From Desulfolinea sp050305405 (GTDB lineage Bacteria > Chloroflexota > Anaerolineae > Anaerolineales > Villigracilaceae), in assembly GCA_050305405.1 (NCBI GenBank), contig JBNLFG010000004.1, forward strand, positions 226,260 through 290,259: a DNA stretch of 64,000 nt, written 5' to 3'. The position numbers and the translations under genes are program-made. The notes beneath the pieces are model-generated. The model was given only the letters and a program-made list of their open reading frames with translations. It had not been told where the DNA came from and did no database searches. Shown here in pieces: positions 50,665 through 58,856 of the stretch; the stretch's first letter is position 1; the number at the start of each line of letters is the position of its first letter.

Positions 50665-51030
50665 TTATTTATTCACAACTTCTCTAATTCTTTCTACAAC
50701 TTCATGAATATTCTTAAAAACATCATCATTCGTAAAGCGAATGACTTGATAATCCTTTTCTTCTTTGAGCCAACATGTTCTTTCTCTATCGTATTCGACT
50801 TGTTCTAAATGCGAGCCGCCATCCACTTCAATGACCAGCTTTTTCTCAGCACAAAAGAAATCGACGATATAAGTGCCAATGGCATGTTGACGGCGAAAGT
50901 ACAAACCATCGAGTTGCTTTCCACGCAAAACGCTCCAAAGCTGCTTTTCGGCTGCAGTCATGTTTTTGCGCAGTTCGCGAGCTCTTTGCTGTATTGGTTT
51001 GGATGCTCGCCACCGTTTTATGTTTGGCAT
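50665..51030 (-). CDS. DUF559 (Vsr-like) endonuclease-domain protein
   Basis: 121 residues. KNMTAAEKQLWSVLRGKQLDGLYFRRQHAIGTYIVDFFCAEKKLVIEVDGGSH is the full DUF559 signature, related to very-short-patch-repair endonucleases: Asp (VDFFC), then Glu-x-Asp (IEVDGGSH), and a trailing YQVIRFTNDDVF strand. A DNA-cleaving activity is expected. AAAGGA sits before the ATG. The gene is tightly boxed between two palindromes of one family (11 nt and 15 nt away), leaving no room for other genes. Confidence 0.88.
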   Translation of the reverse strand: MPNIKRWRASKPIQQRARELRKNMTAAEKQLWSVLRGKQLDGLYFRRQHAIGTYIVDFFCAEKKLVIEVDGGSHLEQVEYDRERTCWLKEEKDYQVIRFTNDDVFKNIHEVVERIREVVNK

Positions 51031-51045
51031 GGTCGTTCCTTTCTA

Positions 51046-51121
51046 TCCCCCTCTAACTCCCCCCGCGAACGGGAGTAAAACCAAGCTCCTCCCCCGCTTG
51101 CGGGGGAGGATGGGAGGGGGT
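51046..51121. repeat. GC-rich CCCCCTC palindrome, copy P4 (right of DUF559 gene)
   Basis: ATCCCCCTCTAACTCCCCCCGC ... GGGGGAGGATGGGAGGGGG with internal CTCCCCCGCTTGCGGGGGAG. Directly upstream of the DUF559 ATG. Confidence 0.85.
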
Positions 51122-51191
51122 AATTTCTCAAAGTATAACAGAATAGATGTTCTTTTTTTATGCGTCTAACAAGAAACTTATACGTCTCCTC

Positions 51192-51197
51192 TATAAT
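51192..51197 (+). promoter_or_regulatory. -10 box upstream of the ABC exporter
   Basis: CTATAATGG, 71 nt before the ATG. The palindrome at 51214 would lie in the first bases of the message and could act as an attenuator. Confidence 0.45.
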
Positions 51198-51213
51198 GGA
51201 TTTCTATCATAGC

Positions 51214-51244
51214 GTTGGCAGTCACTTTTAAAGTGACTGCCAAC
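51214..51244. repeat. 31-bp perfect palindrome in ABC exporter leader
   Basis: GTTGGCAGTCACTTT, one base, AAAGTGACTGCCAAC. Same architecture as 24688, 27977, 33932 and 33989, and sharing CAGTCAC with 24688. Confidence 0.85.
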
Positions 51245-51268
51245 TGCCCCGATAACGGAGGTACTTTT

Positions 51269-53200
51269 ATGGGTTTTCACGGAGCAGGCTGGTATGCCTA
51301 CTTAAAACACGACGAAGAGAAAGACCAACCCAAGATCACGCGCGAATTGCTCTTGCGGGCCTGGGAGATCGCGAAACCTTATCGCTTGCAATCTTTGGGA
51401 TTGCTGCTCACGATTTTATTCATTTCGGGCGTCACGCTGGTTTCACCGCTTTTATACAGAGACTTGATCGACAATGCTATTCCCAACGGTGATTTGACGC
51501 GCCTGAATTGGCTTGCCCTCGGCATGATCGCTGTGCCGTTAGTGAATGGCGTAGTCGGTGTTTTTCAACGCCGATTAAACTCCACTATAGGCGAGGGCGT
51601 TATCTACGATCTGCGTCGCAGCCTTTATGCGCATTTGCAACGCATGTCGCTGCGTTTCTTCACACAAACGCGCACCGGCGAGTTGATGTCCCGTCTCAAT
51701 AATGATGTCGTCGGCGCACAGCGCGCCATCAGCAACACGATGGTTTCGATTATCTCGAATATCGTTTCGTTGATCGCTACGCTGGGGATCATGTTGGCGC
51801 TTGAATGGCGGCTCACTCTTTTGGGCTTGGCAATTTTGCCCTTCTTCATTTTCCCTGCGCGTAAAATCGGAAAAACACTCCGCGCTCTCACACGTAACTC
51901 AATGGAAGTGAACGCTGAAATGAACGCCACCATGAACGAGACACTCAACATCAGCGGCGCATTACTCGTCAAATTGTTTGGGCGCGAAAAAAGCGAACTC
52001 GACCGTTTCAGCCACGACGGCGCATCCGTGCGCGATATTGGCATTCGCAGGGCCGTCGTTGGACATTGGTTCTTTATGATCCTGAGTGTGGTCAGCGCGG
52101 TCGGTTCGGCCGTCGTCTTTTGGGTTGGCGGCCATTTGGTTTTGCAGGGTGCCTTCACCATCGGCACCATCGTCGCTTTTGGCAGCTATCTCACCCAGCT
52201 TTACGGGCCGTTAATGGCGCTCACCAACGCGCAGGTCGAAGTAGCGCAGAGCATGGTCAGTTTTGAGCGCGTTTTTGAAGTGCTTGATATCCCCATTGAA
52301 ATTGCGGAAAAAGAATCAGCCAAAGCCCTCACAAATGTGAATGGGCAGATTGTTTTCGATAAGGTCTCATTTGCCTACGAAGGTTTGGGCGAAGGTGAAA
52401 AAGTGGGTTTGGATGAGATCGCCCGTTTCACTTGGGGCGGAAGCGCTGCCCATCTTAAGCGTGGCAAACAGAAGGACGGGAGCGATGCGGACGCGTCCCC
52501 GACTGGGTCAGCTCCGCAGTGGGCATTACGAGACATCAGCTTTGGGATTGACCCCGGTCAACTGGTCGCCCTGGTGGGACCCAGTGGCGCAGGCAAATCG
52601 ACAACGACCTACATGATCCCGCGCTTATACGACCCCACCGAAGGAACGATCCGCCTGGACGGGCACGATATCCGTGACCTGACGCTGAATTCACTGGCGG
52701 AGAATATCGGTATGGTCACGCAGGAGACCTATCTTTTCTACGATACGATCGCTGCAAACCTGCGTTATGCCCGCCCCGACGCGACCGATGAAGAAGTGAT
52801 CGCGGCCTGTAAGACGGCCAATATCCACGATTTTATTGCCGCGCTGCCGGATGGCTACGACACGGTTGTTGGCGAGCGCGGATACCGCTTGAGCGGTGGC
52901 GAACGTCAGCGTGTGGCCATCGCGCGCGTGGTCTTGAAGAACCCGCGCATCCTTGTGTTGGACGAAGCCACGTCGCATCTCGATTCGCTCTCCGAAGAGT
53001 TGATCCAGAACGCCTTGCTGAAAGTGATGAAAGGGCGCAGCAGTTTGGTGATCGCGCATCGTCTTTCGACGATCTTGGCGGCGGACAAGATTTTGGTCAT
53101 GCAAGATGGGATGTTAGTCGAGCAGGGAACACACGCCGAATTGCTCGCCGAGAGTGGTCTGTATAAAGAGTTATACGAGACGCAATTTAAAGCCGCTTAA
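51269..53200 (+). CDS. ABC exporter, fused permease and ATPase
   Basis: 643 residues, one half of a (homo)dimeric exporter. Six helices in ~residues 35-330 (type-1 ABC transmembrane), then the ATPase: Walker A GPSGAGKS at 437-444, Q-loop VTQETYLF, signature LSGGERQR at 541-548, Walker B ILVLDEA at 561-567 and switch His in IAHRLS. Between the first beta strand and Walker A there is an unusual insert of ~47 residues (371-417), rich in charged and small residues. Substrate unknown (drug, lipid or peptide). GGAGG precedes the ATG. The start was moved from the longer frame, which reads the palindrome. Confidence 0.92.
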   Translation: MGFHGAGWYAYLKHDEEKDQPKITRELLLRAWEIAKPYRLQSLGLLLTILFISGVTLVSPLLYRDLIDNAIPNGDLTRLNWLALGMIAVPLVNGVVGVFQRRLNSTIGEGVIYDLRRSLYAHLQRMSLRFFTQTRTGELMSRLNNDVVGAQRAISNTMVSIISNIVSLIATLGIMLALEWRLTLLGLAILPFFIFPARKIGKTLRALTRNSMEVNAEMNATMNETLNISGALLVKLFGREKSELDRFSHDGASVRDIGIRRAVVGHWFFMILSVVSAVGSAVVFWVGGHLVLQGAFTIGTIVAFGSYLTQLYGPLMALTNAQVEVAQSMVSFERVFEVLDIPIEIAEKESAKALTNVNGQIVFDKVSFAYEGLGEGEKVGLDEIARFTWGGSAAHLKRGKQKDGSDADASPTGSAPQWALRDISFGIDPGQLVALVGPSGAGKSTTTYMIPRLYDPTEGTIRLDGHDIRDLTLNSLAENIGMVTQETYLFYDTIAANLRYARPDATDEEVIAACKTANIHDFIAALPDGYDTVVGERGYRLSGGERQRVAIARVVLKNPRILVLDEATSHLDSLSEELIQNALLKVMKGRSSLVIAHRLSTILAADKILVMQDGMLVEQGTHAELLAESGLYKELYETQFKAA

Positions 53201-53211
53201 AACTTATGCAT

Positions 53212-53247
53212 TCCTCCCCCGTTTGCGGGGGAAGCTAGGTGAGGGCC
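53212..53247. repeat. GC-rich CCCCCTC palindrome, partial copy P5
   Basis: CCTCCCCCGTTTGCGGGGGAAGCTAGGTGAGGGC: the right half of the family seen at 50575, placed between the ABC exporter and the C39 gene. Confidence 0.7.
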
Positions 53248-53254
53248 TTTGATG

Positions 53255-53260
53255 TATAAT
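53255..53260 (+). promoter_or_regulatory. -10 box of the C39-TPR gene, leaderless start
   Basis: GATGTATAAT, an extended -10 box ending seven bases before the ATG at 53268; no Shine-Dalgarno sequence lies between, so the message would start at the ATG. Confidence 0.5.
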
Positions 53261-53267
53261 CGCACCC

Positions 53268-54605
53268 ATGAAACTGAAAAATCCCCGCATCTTTTTGTGG
53301 ATACTCCTCGGCATCGCTGTGCTGATCGGGCTGTACTATTTGCCCCCGATCCATTCGCGGCTTTCATGGCGTGTGGACAACTTGCGCACGCAGATCAAAT
53401 ATTATTTCAACCCGCCGGATGAAGCCGTTTTCGAACCATCCGCACCGCAGCCGACATCGCCACCCTCGCAGGCGACCGCTGAAATACTCGAAACCCTCGC
53501 GCCGACAGCTACACCTGAAGGCGTGGAAGCCACCCCCGAACCAACCCTGACCCCGACCATCGTCCCGACCACGATCCCTGAGCGCGTGCTTTTGGACGGC
53601 TTCAAATATGTCGATCAGCACAATCGCTGGAATTATTGTGGTCCTGCCAACTTGACGATGGCGCTCTCCTATTGGGGCTGGGAAGGGACGCGCGATGACA
53701 TTGCCAAAGTCATCAAACCGGGTGTATCGGATGTGAAAGACTTTATCCAGGCGGGGAAAACGGATAAAAACGTTATGCCCGCCGAAATGCTTGGTTTTGT
53801 CAACGACCAAACCGAATTCACGGGCGTTATGCGTCATGGCGGCACGCTTGAACTGATCAAACAATTCATCGCCGCAGGCTATCCCGTCATTGTCGAAAAA
53901 GGCTATTACGAGCGCGATTACACGGGTAAAGTCGCCTGGCTGGGACATTATCAATACGTCACCGGCTACGACGATGGGACAAGTGAATTTATCGTGCAAG
54001 ATACGTACAACGACGGCCCTAATCATCACGATCCCTATGAAGTCTTTGAAGAGGGGTGGCGTTCTTTCAACTATCTCTTTATGGTCGTTTATCCTGACGC
54101 AGAAAGCGAGCGTATTAACGAAATTCTGGGGCTTTGGCTCGATGAAACTTGGGCAAACGAACATGCGCTCAGCATCGCCGAAGACGAAACAATTGGCACA
54201 TCAGGCAACGACGAATTTTTTGCCTGGTTCAACAAGGGCACCAGCCTTGTCAATTTGCAGCGTTATGGCGAAGCCGCCGTTGCTTTCGACCAAGCCTTCA
54301 CGCTCTATTCCGAACTTGGGCAGGATGATAACCAGCGCCCCTATCGCATCATGTGGTATCAGACCTCGCCTTACTGGGCGTATTTCTACACCGGGCGCTA
54401 TCAGGATGTCATCAATCTTGCCGATACAACCCTCAACGAGACCATCAGCGAGCCGACTCTCGAAGAAAGTCTCTACTGGCGCGCAATGGCAGAATATGCC
54501 GCGGGTGATTACACCGCCGCCTATGCGGATATGCTCGAGACCGTGCGTCTGAACCCCAACTTTGCGCCGGGAATTTTCTATCTCGAGCAGTGGGGCGTAC
54601 AATAG
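53268..54605 (+). CDS. Membrane-anchored C39-family cysteine peptidase with TPR tail
   Basis: 445 residues. One N-terminal membrane helix (~8-26), a Thr-Pro stalk, then a C39-type peptidase domain: Cys124 (WNYCGPANL), His227 (WLGHYQYV) and Asp in IVQDTYN. The last ~150 residues are TPR-like helix pairs (NKGTSLVNLQRYGEAAVAFDQAF, MAEYAAGDYTAAYADMLETV). It sits on the outside of the membrane and may process peptides bound by the TPR part. It lies just after an ABC exporter, but C39 domains that clip exported peptides are usually fused to the exporter; here they are separate genes. Confidence 0.88.
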   Translation: MKLKNPRIFLWILLGIAVLIGLYYLPPIHSRLSWRVDNLRTQIKYYFNPPDEAVFEPSAPQPTSPPSQATAEILETLAPTATPEGVEATPEPTLTPTIVPTTIPERVLLDGFKYVDQHNRWNYCGPANLTMALSYWGWEGTRDDIAKVIKPGVSDVKDFIQAGKTDKNVMPAEMLGFVNDQTEFTGVMRHGGTLELIKQFIAAGYPVIVEKGYYERDYTGKVAWLGHYQYVTGYDDGTSEFIVQDTYNDGPNHHDPYEVFEEGWRSFNYLFMVVYPDAESERINEILGLWLDETWANEHALSIAEDETIGTSGNDEFFAWFNKGTSLVNLQRYGEAAVAFDQAFTLYSELGQDDNQRPYRIMWYQTSPYWAYFYTGRYQDVINLADTTLNETISEPTLEESLYWRAMAEYAAGDYTAAYADMLETVRLNPNFAPGIFYLEQWGVQ

Positions 54606-54648
54606 GCGACGGGACGCACGTGATTTAGGCTTGATTTCGTTATGTTGA

Positions 54649-54760
54649 CAGTTTCTGAGCGGAGGGCTTTACGAAGTAAAGCACGCAGTCGAAGAGCGGT
54701 TTTGCATAACCCCGCCCTTCGACTACAGGTTCACTTCGTTCACCTTCCGCTCAGGAACTG
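54649..54760. repeat. Cloverleaf-type repeat, copy B
   Basis: CAGTTTCTGAGCGGA and TCCGCTCAGGAACTG outer arms; arms GGCTTTACGAAGTAAAGC, GTCGAAGAGCGG with CCGCCCTTCGAC, and GGTTCACTTCGTTCACC. Ends 12 nt before sbcD. Confidence 0.88.
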
Positions 54761-54771
54761 ATAATTATCTT

Positions 54772-56001
54772 ATGAAAATCCTTCACTTTGCTGACGCACA
54801 TATCGACATGGCGAACTACGGTCGCCATGACCCCGAGACGGGCTTGCCGCTGCGCGTGCTCGACTTCCTGAAATCGCTCGATACCATCGTGGACGCAGCT
54901 ATCGACGAGAAAGTTGATCTCGTTATCTTCGCGGGCGATACCTACCGCGACCGTTCGCCTGCGCCCACCTACCAGCGTGAGTGGGGCAAACGCATCTACC
55001 GCTTAAGTGAAGCCGAAATCCCGACGCTCTTGCTCGTCGGCAATCACGATCTTTCCCCGGCAACCGGACGCGCCCATGCCCTCCAGGAATTTGGCACGCT
55101 CCAAGTTCCCCATCTCCACGTGCTGGATAAGCCCCAATTCCTGAGTGCAGATGATCTCGGTATCCCCGTGCAGGTGATCGCTTTACCGTGGGTCAACAAA
55201 TCGGGTATGTTGGCTGTCTCACAAATGAGCGGCGAAGACGGCGCAAAGGTCTATTCCAAACTCGAAGAGTTGCTTGGCGATTTTGTCGAATCCTGTTTCG
55301 AACAGATCGACCCTGAATTGCCCGTTATCCTGACGGCGCACGCCTCCGTGCAGGGCGCGAAACTTGGCGCCGAGCGGATGATTATGCTCGGCAACGATCT
55401 GGTGCTCTCGGGGTCACTGGTCAAAGATCCGCGCTTGGATTATGTTGCCCTCGGGCACATTCACAAACCGCAGAATCTTAACGAGGGCAACCATCCGCCA
55501 GTTATCTATCCGGGGTCAATTGAACGTGTGGATTTCGGTGAAGCGAGGGATGATAAATTTTTCGTCACTGCTGATATAACGCGCGGCAAGACCAAGGTCC
55601 AGTGGCGCAAGCTGACGGGTATCCGCACCTTTATTGATCTCTATGCCAAACCCAAGACCGAGATCGGCATCACGGATGAACTCATCCAAAAATTATCCCC
55701 CAAAGAAAAACTGAAAGATGCGATTGTGCGTTTGGTTGTCGAATATCCCCGCGAGTGGGATACGCTGATTGACGAGCCTGCCCTGCGCAAATTCGCACGT
55801 GAGTCTTTTGAATTTCATCTCGTTAAAAAGCCGCAAATCGAGTCACGCATTCGTTTAGCAGCTGACCAAACAGTGAGCAGCCTCGCGCCACTGGAGTTGT
55901 TGGAACAATATTGGAAGACCATCCACACGGATGAAGGCGAGGCAGATGCTCTGCAAAATCTGGCGCGAGATATTGTTAATGAAGAAAAAGGCGAGCTATA
56001 G
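54772..56001 (+). CDS. sbcD: Exonuclease subunit SbcD (Mre11-like)
   Basis: 409 residues of the SbcD/Mre11 calcineurin-like nuclease family: MKILHFADAHIDMANYG (Asp8, His10), FAGDTYRDRS, LLVGNHDLS, ILTAHAS and ALGHIHKPQ give the five phosphoesterase motifs. The capping domain follows, then the C-terminal helical tail. It would cut DNA hairpins and trim ends, with SbcC as ATPase partner. No sbcC follows: the next gene converges from the other strand. The stop codon lies inside a bidirectional terminator. Confidence 0.93.
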   Translation: MKILHFADAHIDMANYGRHDPETGLPLRVLDFLKSLDTIVDAAIDEKVDLVIFAGDTYRDRSPAPTYQREWGKRIYRLSEAEIPTLLLVGNHDLSPATGRAHALQEFGTLQVPHLHVLDKPQFLSADDLGIPVQVIALPWVNKSGMLAVSQMSGEDGAKVYSKLEELLGDFVESCFEQIDPELPVILTAHASVQGAKLGAERMIMLGNDLVLSGSLVKDPRLDYVALGHIHKPQNLNEGNHPPVIYPGSIERVDFGEARDDKFFVTADITRGKTKVQWRKLTGIRTFIDLYAKPKTEIGITDELIQKLSPKEKLKDAIVRLVVEYPREWDTLIDEPALRKFARESFEFHLVKKPQIESRIRLAADQTVSSLAPLELLEQYWKTIHTDEGEADALQNLARDIVNEEKGEL

Positions 56002-56013
56002 CTCGCCTTTTTT
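55985..56013. terminator. Bidirectional terminator between sbcD and metallophosphoesterase
   Basis: AAAAAGGCGAGC-TATA-GCTCGCCTTTTTT; both stop codons lie in or at the hairpin. Confidence 0.88.
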
Positions 56014-57382
56014 ATGAGTAGGTTCCGCCCCAGGTTTCGAAGCGTCTTCCGCCATGTTGATTATCGCGGTAGAAAACAAGATAGCTCAAGGTTTGATAGG
56101 GGATAAAGCGTTTTGATATTGGCTGGTACAGCGCAAGGTCGTAGTAGGTGTGCCAGGTGCCTGCGTTTAGATACATCTGATTCTTGTGATTGCAGTTTTG
56201 ATCTGCAATGATATTGAGCGGCATCACTTCGTGATGGTGGGTGTGGCCGAAGACGATATAGCTGGCACTTTCGTCGATAAATGCCTGCTCAGCCAAGGCG
56301 CGCTTTGCCATGGAGTATCCATTCCCCGAAGTGAGACGGCGCATCCAGCTTGTCAGTCGGTTGATTTGATCGAAGGACACCCATTTGGAGAGTTTGAAAG
56401 CCCAAAAGAGGGCATCGTAATAGTCAAAGCGGAGACGCTTGTTACGCTCACGCACGGCATCGAGGCTAAGAAATTCCTGTCCAAGTTGATCCCAGATTTG
56501 TTTGAGTTTGTTGTGCTTTTCTTTGCTCAGATTGTAGGCTTGAGATTGACTACTAATCCATAACCAGGATGCTGATAAAGGGCGGACATTGATCAAGCCT
56601 TTGATTTTTTCGAGCATACCATTGGGTAGCTCATCGCCCAGCTGTTTTTCGACCTCAACGAAATATCGGTTTATAACCTCGACTGAAAAAATATCTCCCA
56701 AAGGAGCATAATCTCGGCCGTGCTCTTTATCATAGTTAAAAGAATCGTAGATGTCGCCATGACGGGCGTAGACCTTGTAGCGGGAAAGTAAATTCTTCAA
56801 TTCAGGGAGTTCATCTAGATCATGCGGAAAACAGGTGCGGTCATTATTTAGGCCAAAAGCATCGATGATCTCTTGGCGGATTTCATCGAAGGCTTCCCCC
56901 TTGAGGTGGTAGAACCAGTCGTGGTTGCCAACCATATAGTAGAGGTTGACATTTACCTCGACTTTTTTCTTCGCTGTTGGGTCGGGCTGGCCTCCCGCAA
57001 TTGCAGGTGGTATGAGAATACTCTGCCCTTTTGTCGCATTGAAGATGATGTCGATGGCGTGGCGATTTTTACGCAGAATGTCGCGCGTAATTTCGCGAAG
57101 CGTTTCCGCAAATGCCGGGTCGTTGCTATCTGTCCATGGGCGGACGTAGCCCGGTTCACCAAGCGATGTTTCGAGCCAGCGGCTTGAATGCAGGGGGTCG
57201 AGAATATCGCCCAACATCAGGACATTGATATCTCTCAGAGGCTGGTAGGTGCCATCATCACGCCAGGAGGCGGAGTAGGCTAGTTCTTCTAGTCTGGAGG
57301 CGAAAAGACGAAAAGCGTTGTGGGATATAGATTCCCCGCAAGTCCCATCGCCGAGGTGGATGTCGCTAATAATTAGTAGCAT
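56012..57382 (-). CDS. Metallophosphoesterase (calcineurin-like), function unknown
   Basis: 456 residues. MLLIISDIHLGDG, NVLMLGDILDPLH, YYMVGNHDWFYH, HGDIYDSFNY and FGHTHHHEVMPL, LNAGTWHTYYDL give the complete two-metal motif set of the calcineurin-like fold. It is longer than typical, with inserts of unknown role around residues 230-340. Substrate could be nucleotides, phospholipid headgroups or proteins. The ATG at 57382 begins the family motif; a TTG four codons earlier is an alternative. It converges with sbcD. Confidence 0.85.
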   Translation of the reverse strand: MLLIISDIHLGDGTCGESISHNAFRLFASRLEELAYSASWRDDGTYQPLRDINVLMLGDILDPLHSSRWLETSLGEPGYVRPWTDSNDPAFAETLREITRDILRKNRHAIDIIFNATKGQSILIPPAIAGGQPDPTAKKKVEVNVNLYYMVGNHDWFYHLKGEAFDEIRQEIIDAFGLNNDRTCFPHDLDELPELKNLLSRYKVYARHGDIYDSFNYDKEHGRDYAPLGDIFSVEVINRYFVEVEKQLGDELPNGMLEKIKGLINVRPLSASWLWISSQSQAYNLSKEKHNKLKQIWDQLGQEFLSLDAVRERNKRLRFDYYDALFWAFKLSKWVSFDQINRLTSWMRRLTSGNGYSMAKRALAEQAFIDESASYIVFGHTHHHEVMPLNIIADQNCNHKNQMYLNAGTWHTYYDLALYQPISKRFIPYQTLSYLVFYRDNQHGGRRFETWGGTYS

Positions 57383-57471
57383 CGAATTCGGCAACTTTCA
57401 AAGATTTTGTTTATTTTACTTTGTTTTGCAAATTAATGGCATGCACGCTGCCAAAAGCAGCTTGCTATCTT

Positions 57472-58362
57472 TTATTTCAAAATTGTCAGGCTATCAAGCA
57501 AGGCATCAAACTCCGGCAAAGTCGTATCTTTGGCATCAACGGTGCAAGTAAAGGTGATGACGAGCGCACGACCCTCGATCACGAAGATAGCTTGTTTTTG
57601 AAACACGCTCAAGCTTTCATCCCCGGTGCTCTGCGTCTCCCATTCTGATGTGACGGTACCCATCCGCGCTCCGCTTGAGTGTTCTTCGATGCGCGAGTCG
57701 GTGACGATCAAGCCTGGAATGGTATCGGGGAGACCAAGTACGTTTTTGGCAAAGACTTCGTCGAGGGTGGCTTCGTTTTCGGGCGAGGAAAGAAAGTTGA
57801 TGTTGTTAAGGAACCCATCATCGAAATGACCATCCTGTGTATCAAGCACAAAGAGGCGGAAGGTGTTTGGATCGAGGCTTTGCATGCCTTGCAAGGCCGT
57901 TTTTACCTCGGGATAGGCTGCGACGGGCAATCCCCAAGCTTCGGCGTATTCCACCTCGCCAGGGCGGGCGGCGAGCCAATCGATGGGCAAGGTTACCATG
58001 TAGTTGCCGCTGTAGTCGTAGTAGAGGCGTGCGCTTTCACCATCGAGCAGTTCGCTGCCTGTTTCGGGATATTCGATGGGGGTGGCGGTTGCGGTTGGCG
58101 GCACTTCGGTAGGTGTGGGAGAAGGCAGCAAGGTTTCGGTGGGCAGCGCTGTGGCAGTGGGTGTTGGCGGCAGCGCTTCGAGGGTTTGGGCAACTTTTTG
58201 AGAAACGGAATCAGCCACCAAGGTCGCGAGTGTATCGGCGTCCACTGCTGTGGGTGCGGTATTTGCTGGGGCGCTATCCAAAAATGGGAGCGTAGGCATA
58301 GCGCATCCAATAGTCAAAATGATGGTTAGCAGCGTGAAGGGGATGATCCATTTTTTTTGCAT
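57472..58362 (-). CDS. Lipoprotein with Thr-Pro stalk, function unknown
   Basis: 296 residues. Signal peptide and lipobox-like TIGC, then a long Ala/Thr/Pro stalk (~residues 30-95) and a compact domain (SARLYYDYSGNYMVTLPIDWLAARPG... to ...VITFTCTVDAKDTTLPEFDALLDSLTIL). The domain reads like the small ligand-binding type seen in PsbP-like or lipoprotein folds (Y-x-x-Y...G...LPxDW), common in Chloroflexota; no enzyme motif. GAGGAG precedes the ATG and a minus-strand TATAAT (58390-58395) lies upstream, next to the Rrf2 terminator. Confidence 0.78.
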   Translation of the reverse strand: MQKKWIIPFTLLTIILTIGCAMPTLPFLDSAPANTAPTAVDADTLATLVADSVSQKVAQTLEALPPTPTATALPTETLLPSPTPTEVPPTATATPIEYPETGSELLDGESARLYYDYSGNYMVTLPIDWLAARPGEVEYAEAWGLPVAAYPEVKTALQGMQSLDPNTFRLFVLDTQDGHFDDGFLNNINFLSSPENEATLDEVFAKNVLGLPDTIPGLIVTDSRIEEHSSGARMGTVTSEWETQSTGDESLSVFQKQAIFVIEGRALVITFTCTVDAKDTTLPEFDALLDSLTILK

Positions 58363-58389
58363 GTTTTCTCCTCAAATTTTCAAGGCACT

Positions 58390-58395
58390 ATTATA
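58390..58395 (-). promoter_or_regulatory. -10 box for the lipoprotein at 57472
   Basis: Minus strand CATGTATAATAG, 27 nt upstream of the ATG. Confidence 0.5.
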
Positions 58396-58404
58396 CATGC
58401 CAAT

Positions 58405-58438
58405 AAAAAAGGCTTCGAGATTAATCTCGAAGCCTTTT
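58405..58438 (-). terminator. Terminator of the Rrf2 gene
   Basis: Minus strand: AAGGCTTCGAGATTAATCTCGAAGCCTTTTTTA; perfect stem followed by Ts. Confidence 0.9.
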
Positions 58439-58457
58439 AGGGCTTGCCTGAAAATGC

Positions 58458-58856
58458 TTACTTCAGAAATTGGGCGAAGTTGGAGCTACTTAAGCGTTTG
58501 ACGAGGTCGCTTTGCGCATCCTGCCAAATGGAGACCAGCGGGCATTCATCGGCGAAAGCACACATGCCATCTGCGTGAGCGCATTCGTTCAGACGGATAG
58601 GGCCATCGATTGCTTCGACGACTTCCAATAAGGAGATATTCTCAGGTTGGCGTGCAAGCGTAACACCACCGCGTGCACCGCGCGACGTATTCAATAAACC
58701 GGCAATAGAAAGCTGAGAAATGATCTTCGCTAAAAATGACGGGGGAATATGCTGTTCTTCAGCAATCTGACTGGTGGCGGCGCGGTTGCCTGACCCTAAA
58801 CGGGTCAAATAAAGTACCGCACGCACTGCGTAATCTGCCTGACGAGTAATCTGCAT
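58458..58856 (-). CDS. Rrf2-family iron-sulfur regulator (IscR/NsrR-like)
   Basis: 132 residues. Winged helix (MQITRQADYAVRAVLYLTRL, SQIAEEQHIPPSFLAKIISQL) followed by three cysteines in the cluster position: Cys92, Cys99 and Cys105 (CAHADGMCAFADEC). Three ligands with this spacing bind an [Fe-S] cluster in IscR, NsrR and RsrR. It probably senses iron-sulfur status, nitric oxide or redox state. AAGGA precedes the ATG. Upstream (58890-58905) the minus strand has TATAGTATTATA, AT-rich and partly symmetric, which overlaps the promoter and could be its own operator. No isc genes adjoin. Confidence 0.9.
   Translation of the reverse strand: MQITRQADYAVRAVLYLTRLGSGNRAATSQIAEEQHIPPSFLAKIISQLSIAGLLNTSRGARGGVTLARQPENISLLEVVEAIDGPIRLNECAHADGMCAFADECPLVSIWQDAQSDLVKRLSSSNFAQFLK

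Noticed and set aside
57679..58329. 216-residue plus-strand frame
   Set aside because: Antisense to the lipoprotein at 57472, whose signal peptide and lipobox are clear.
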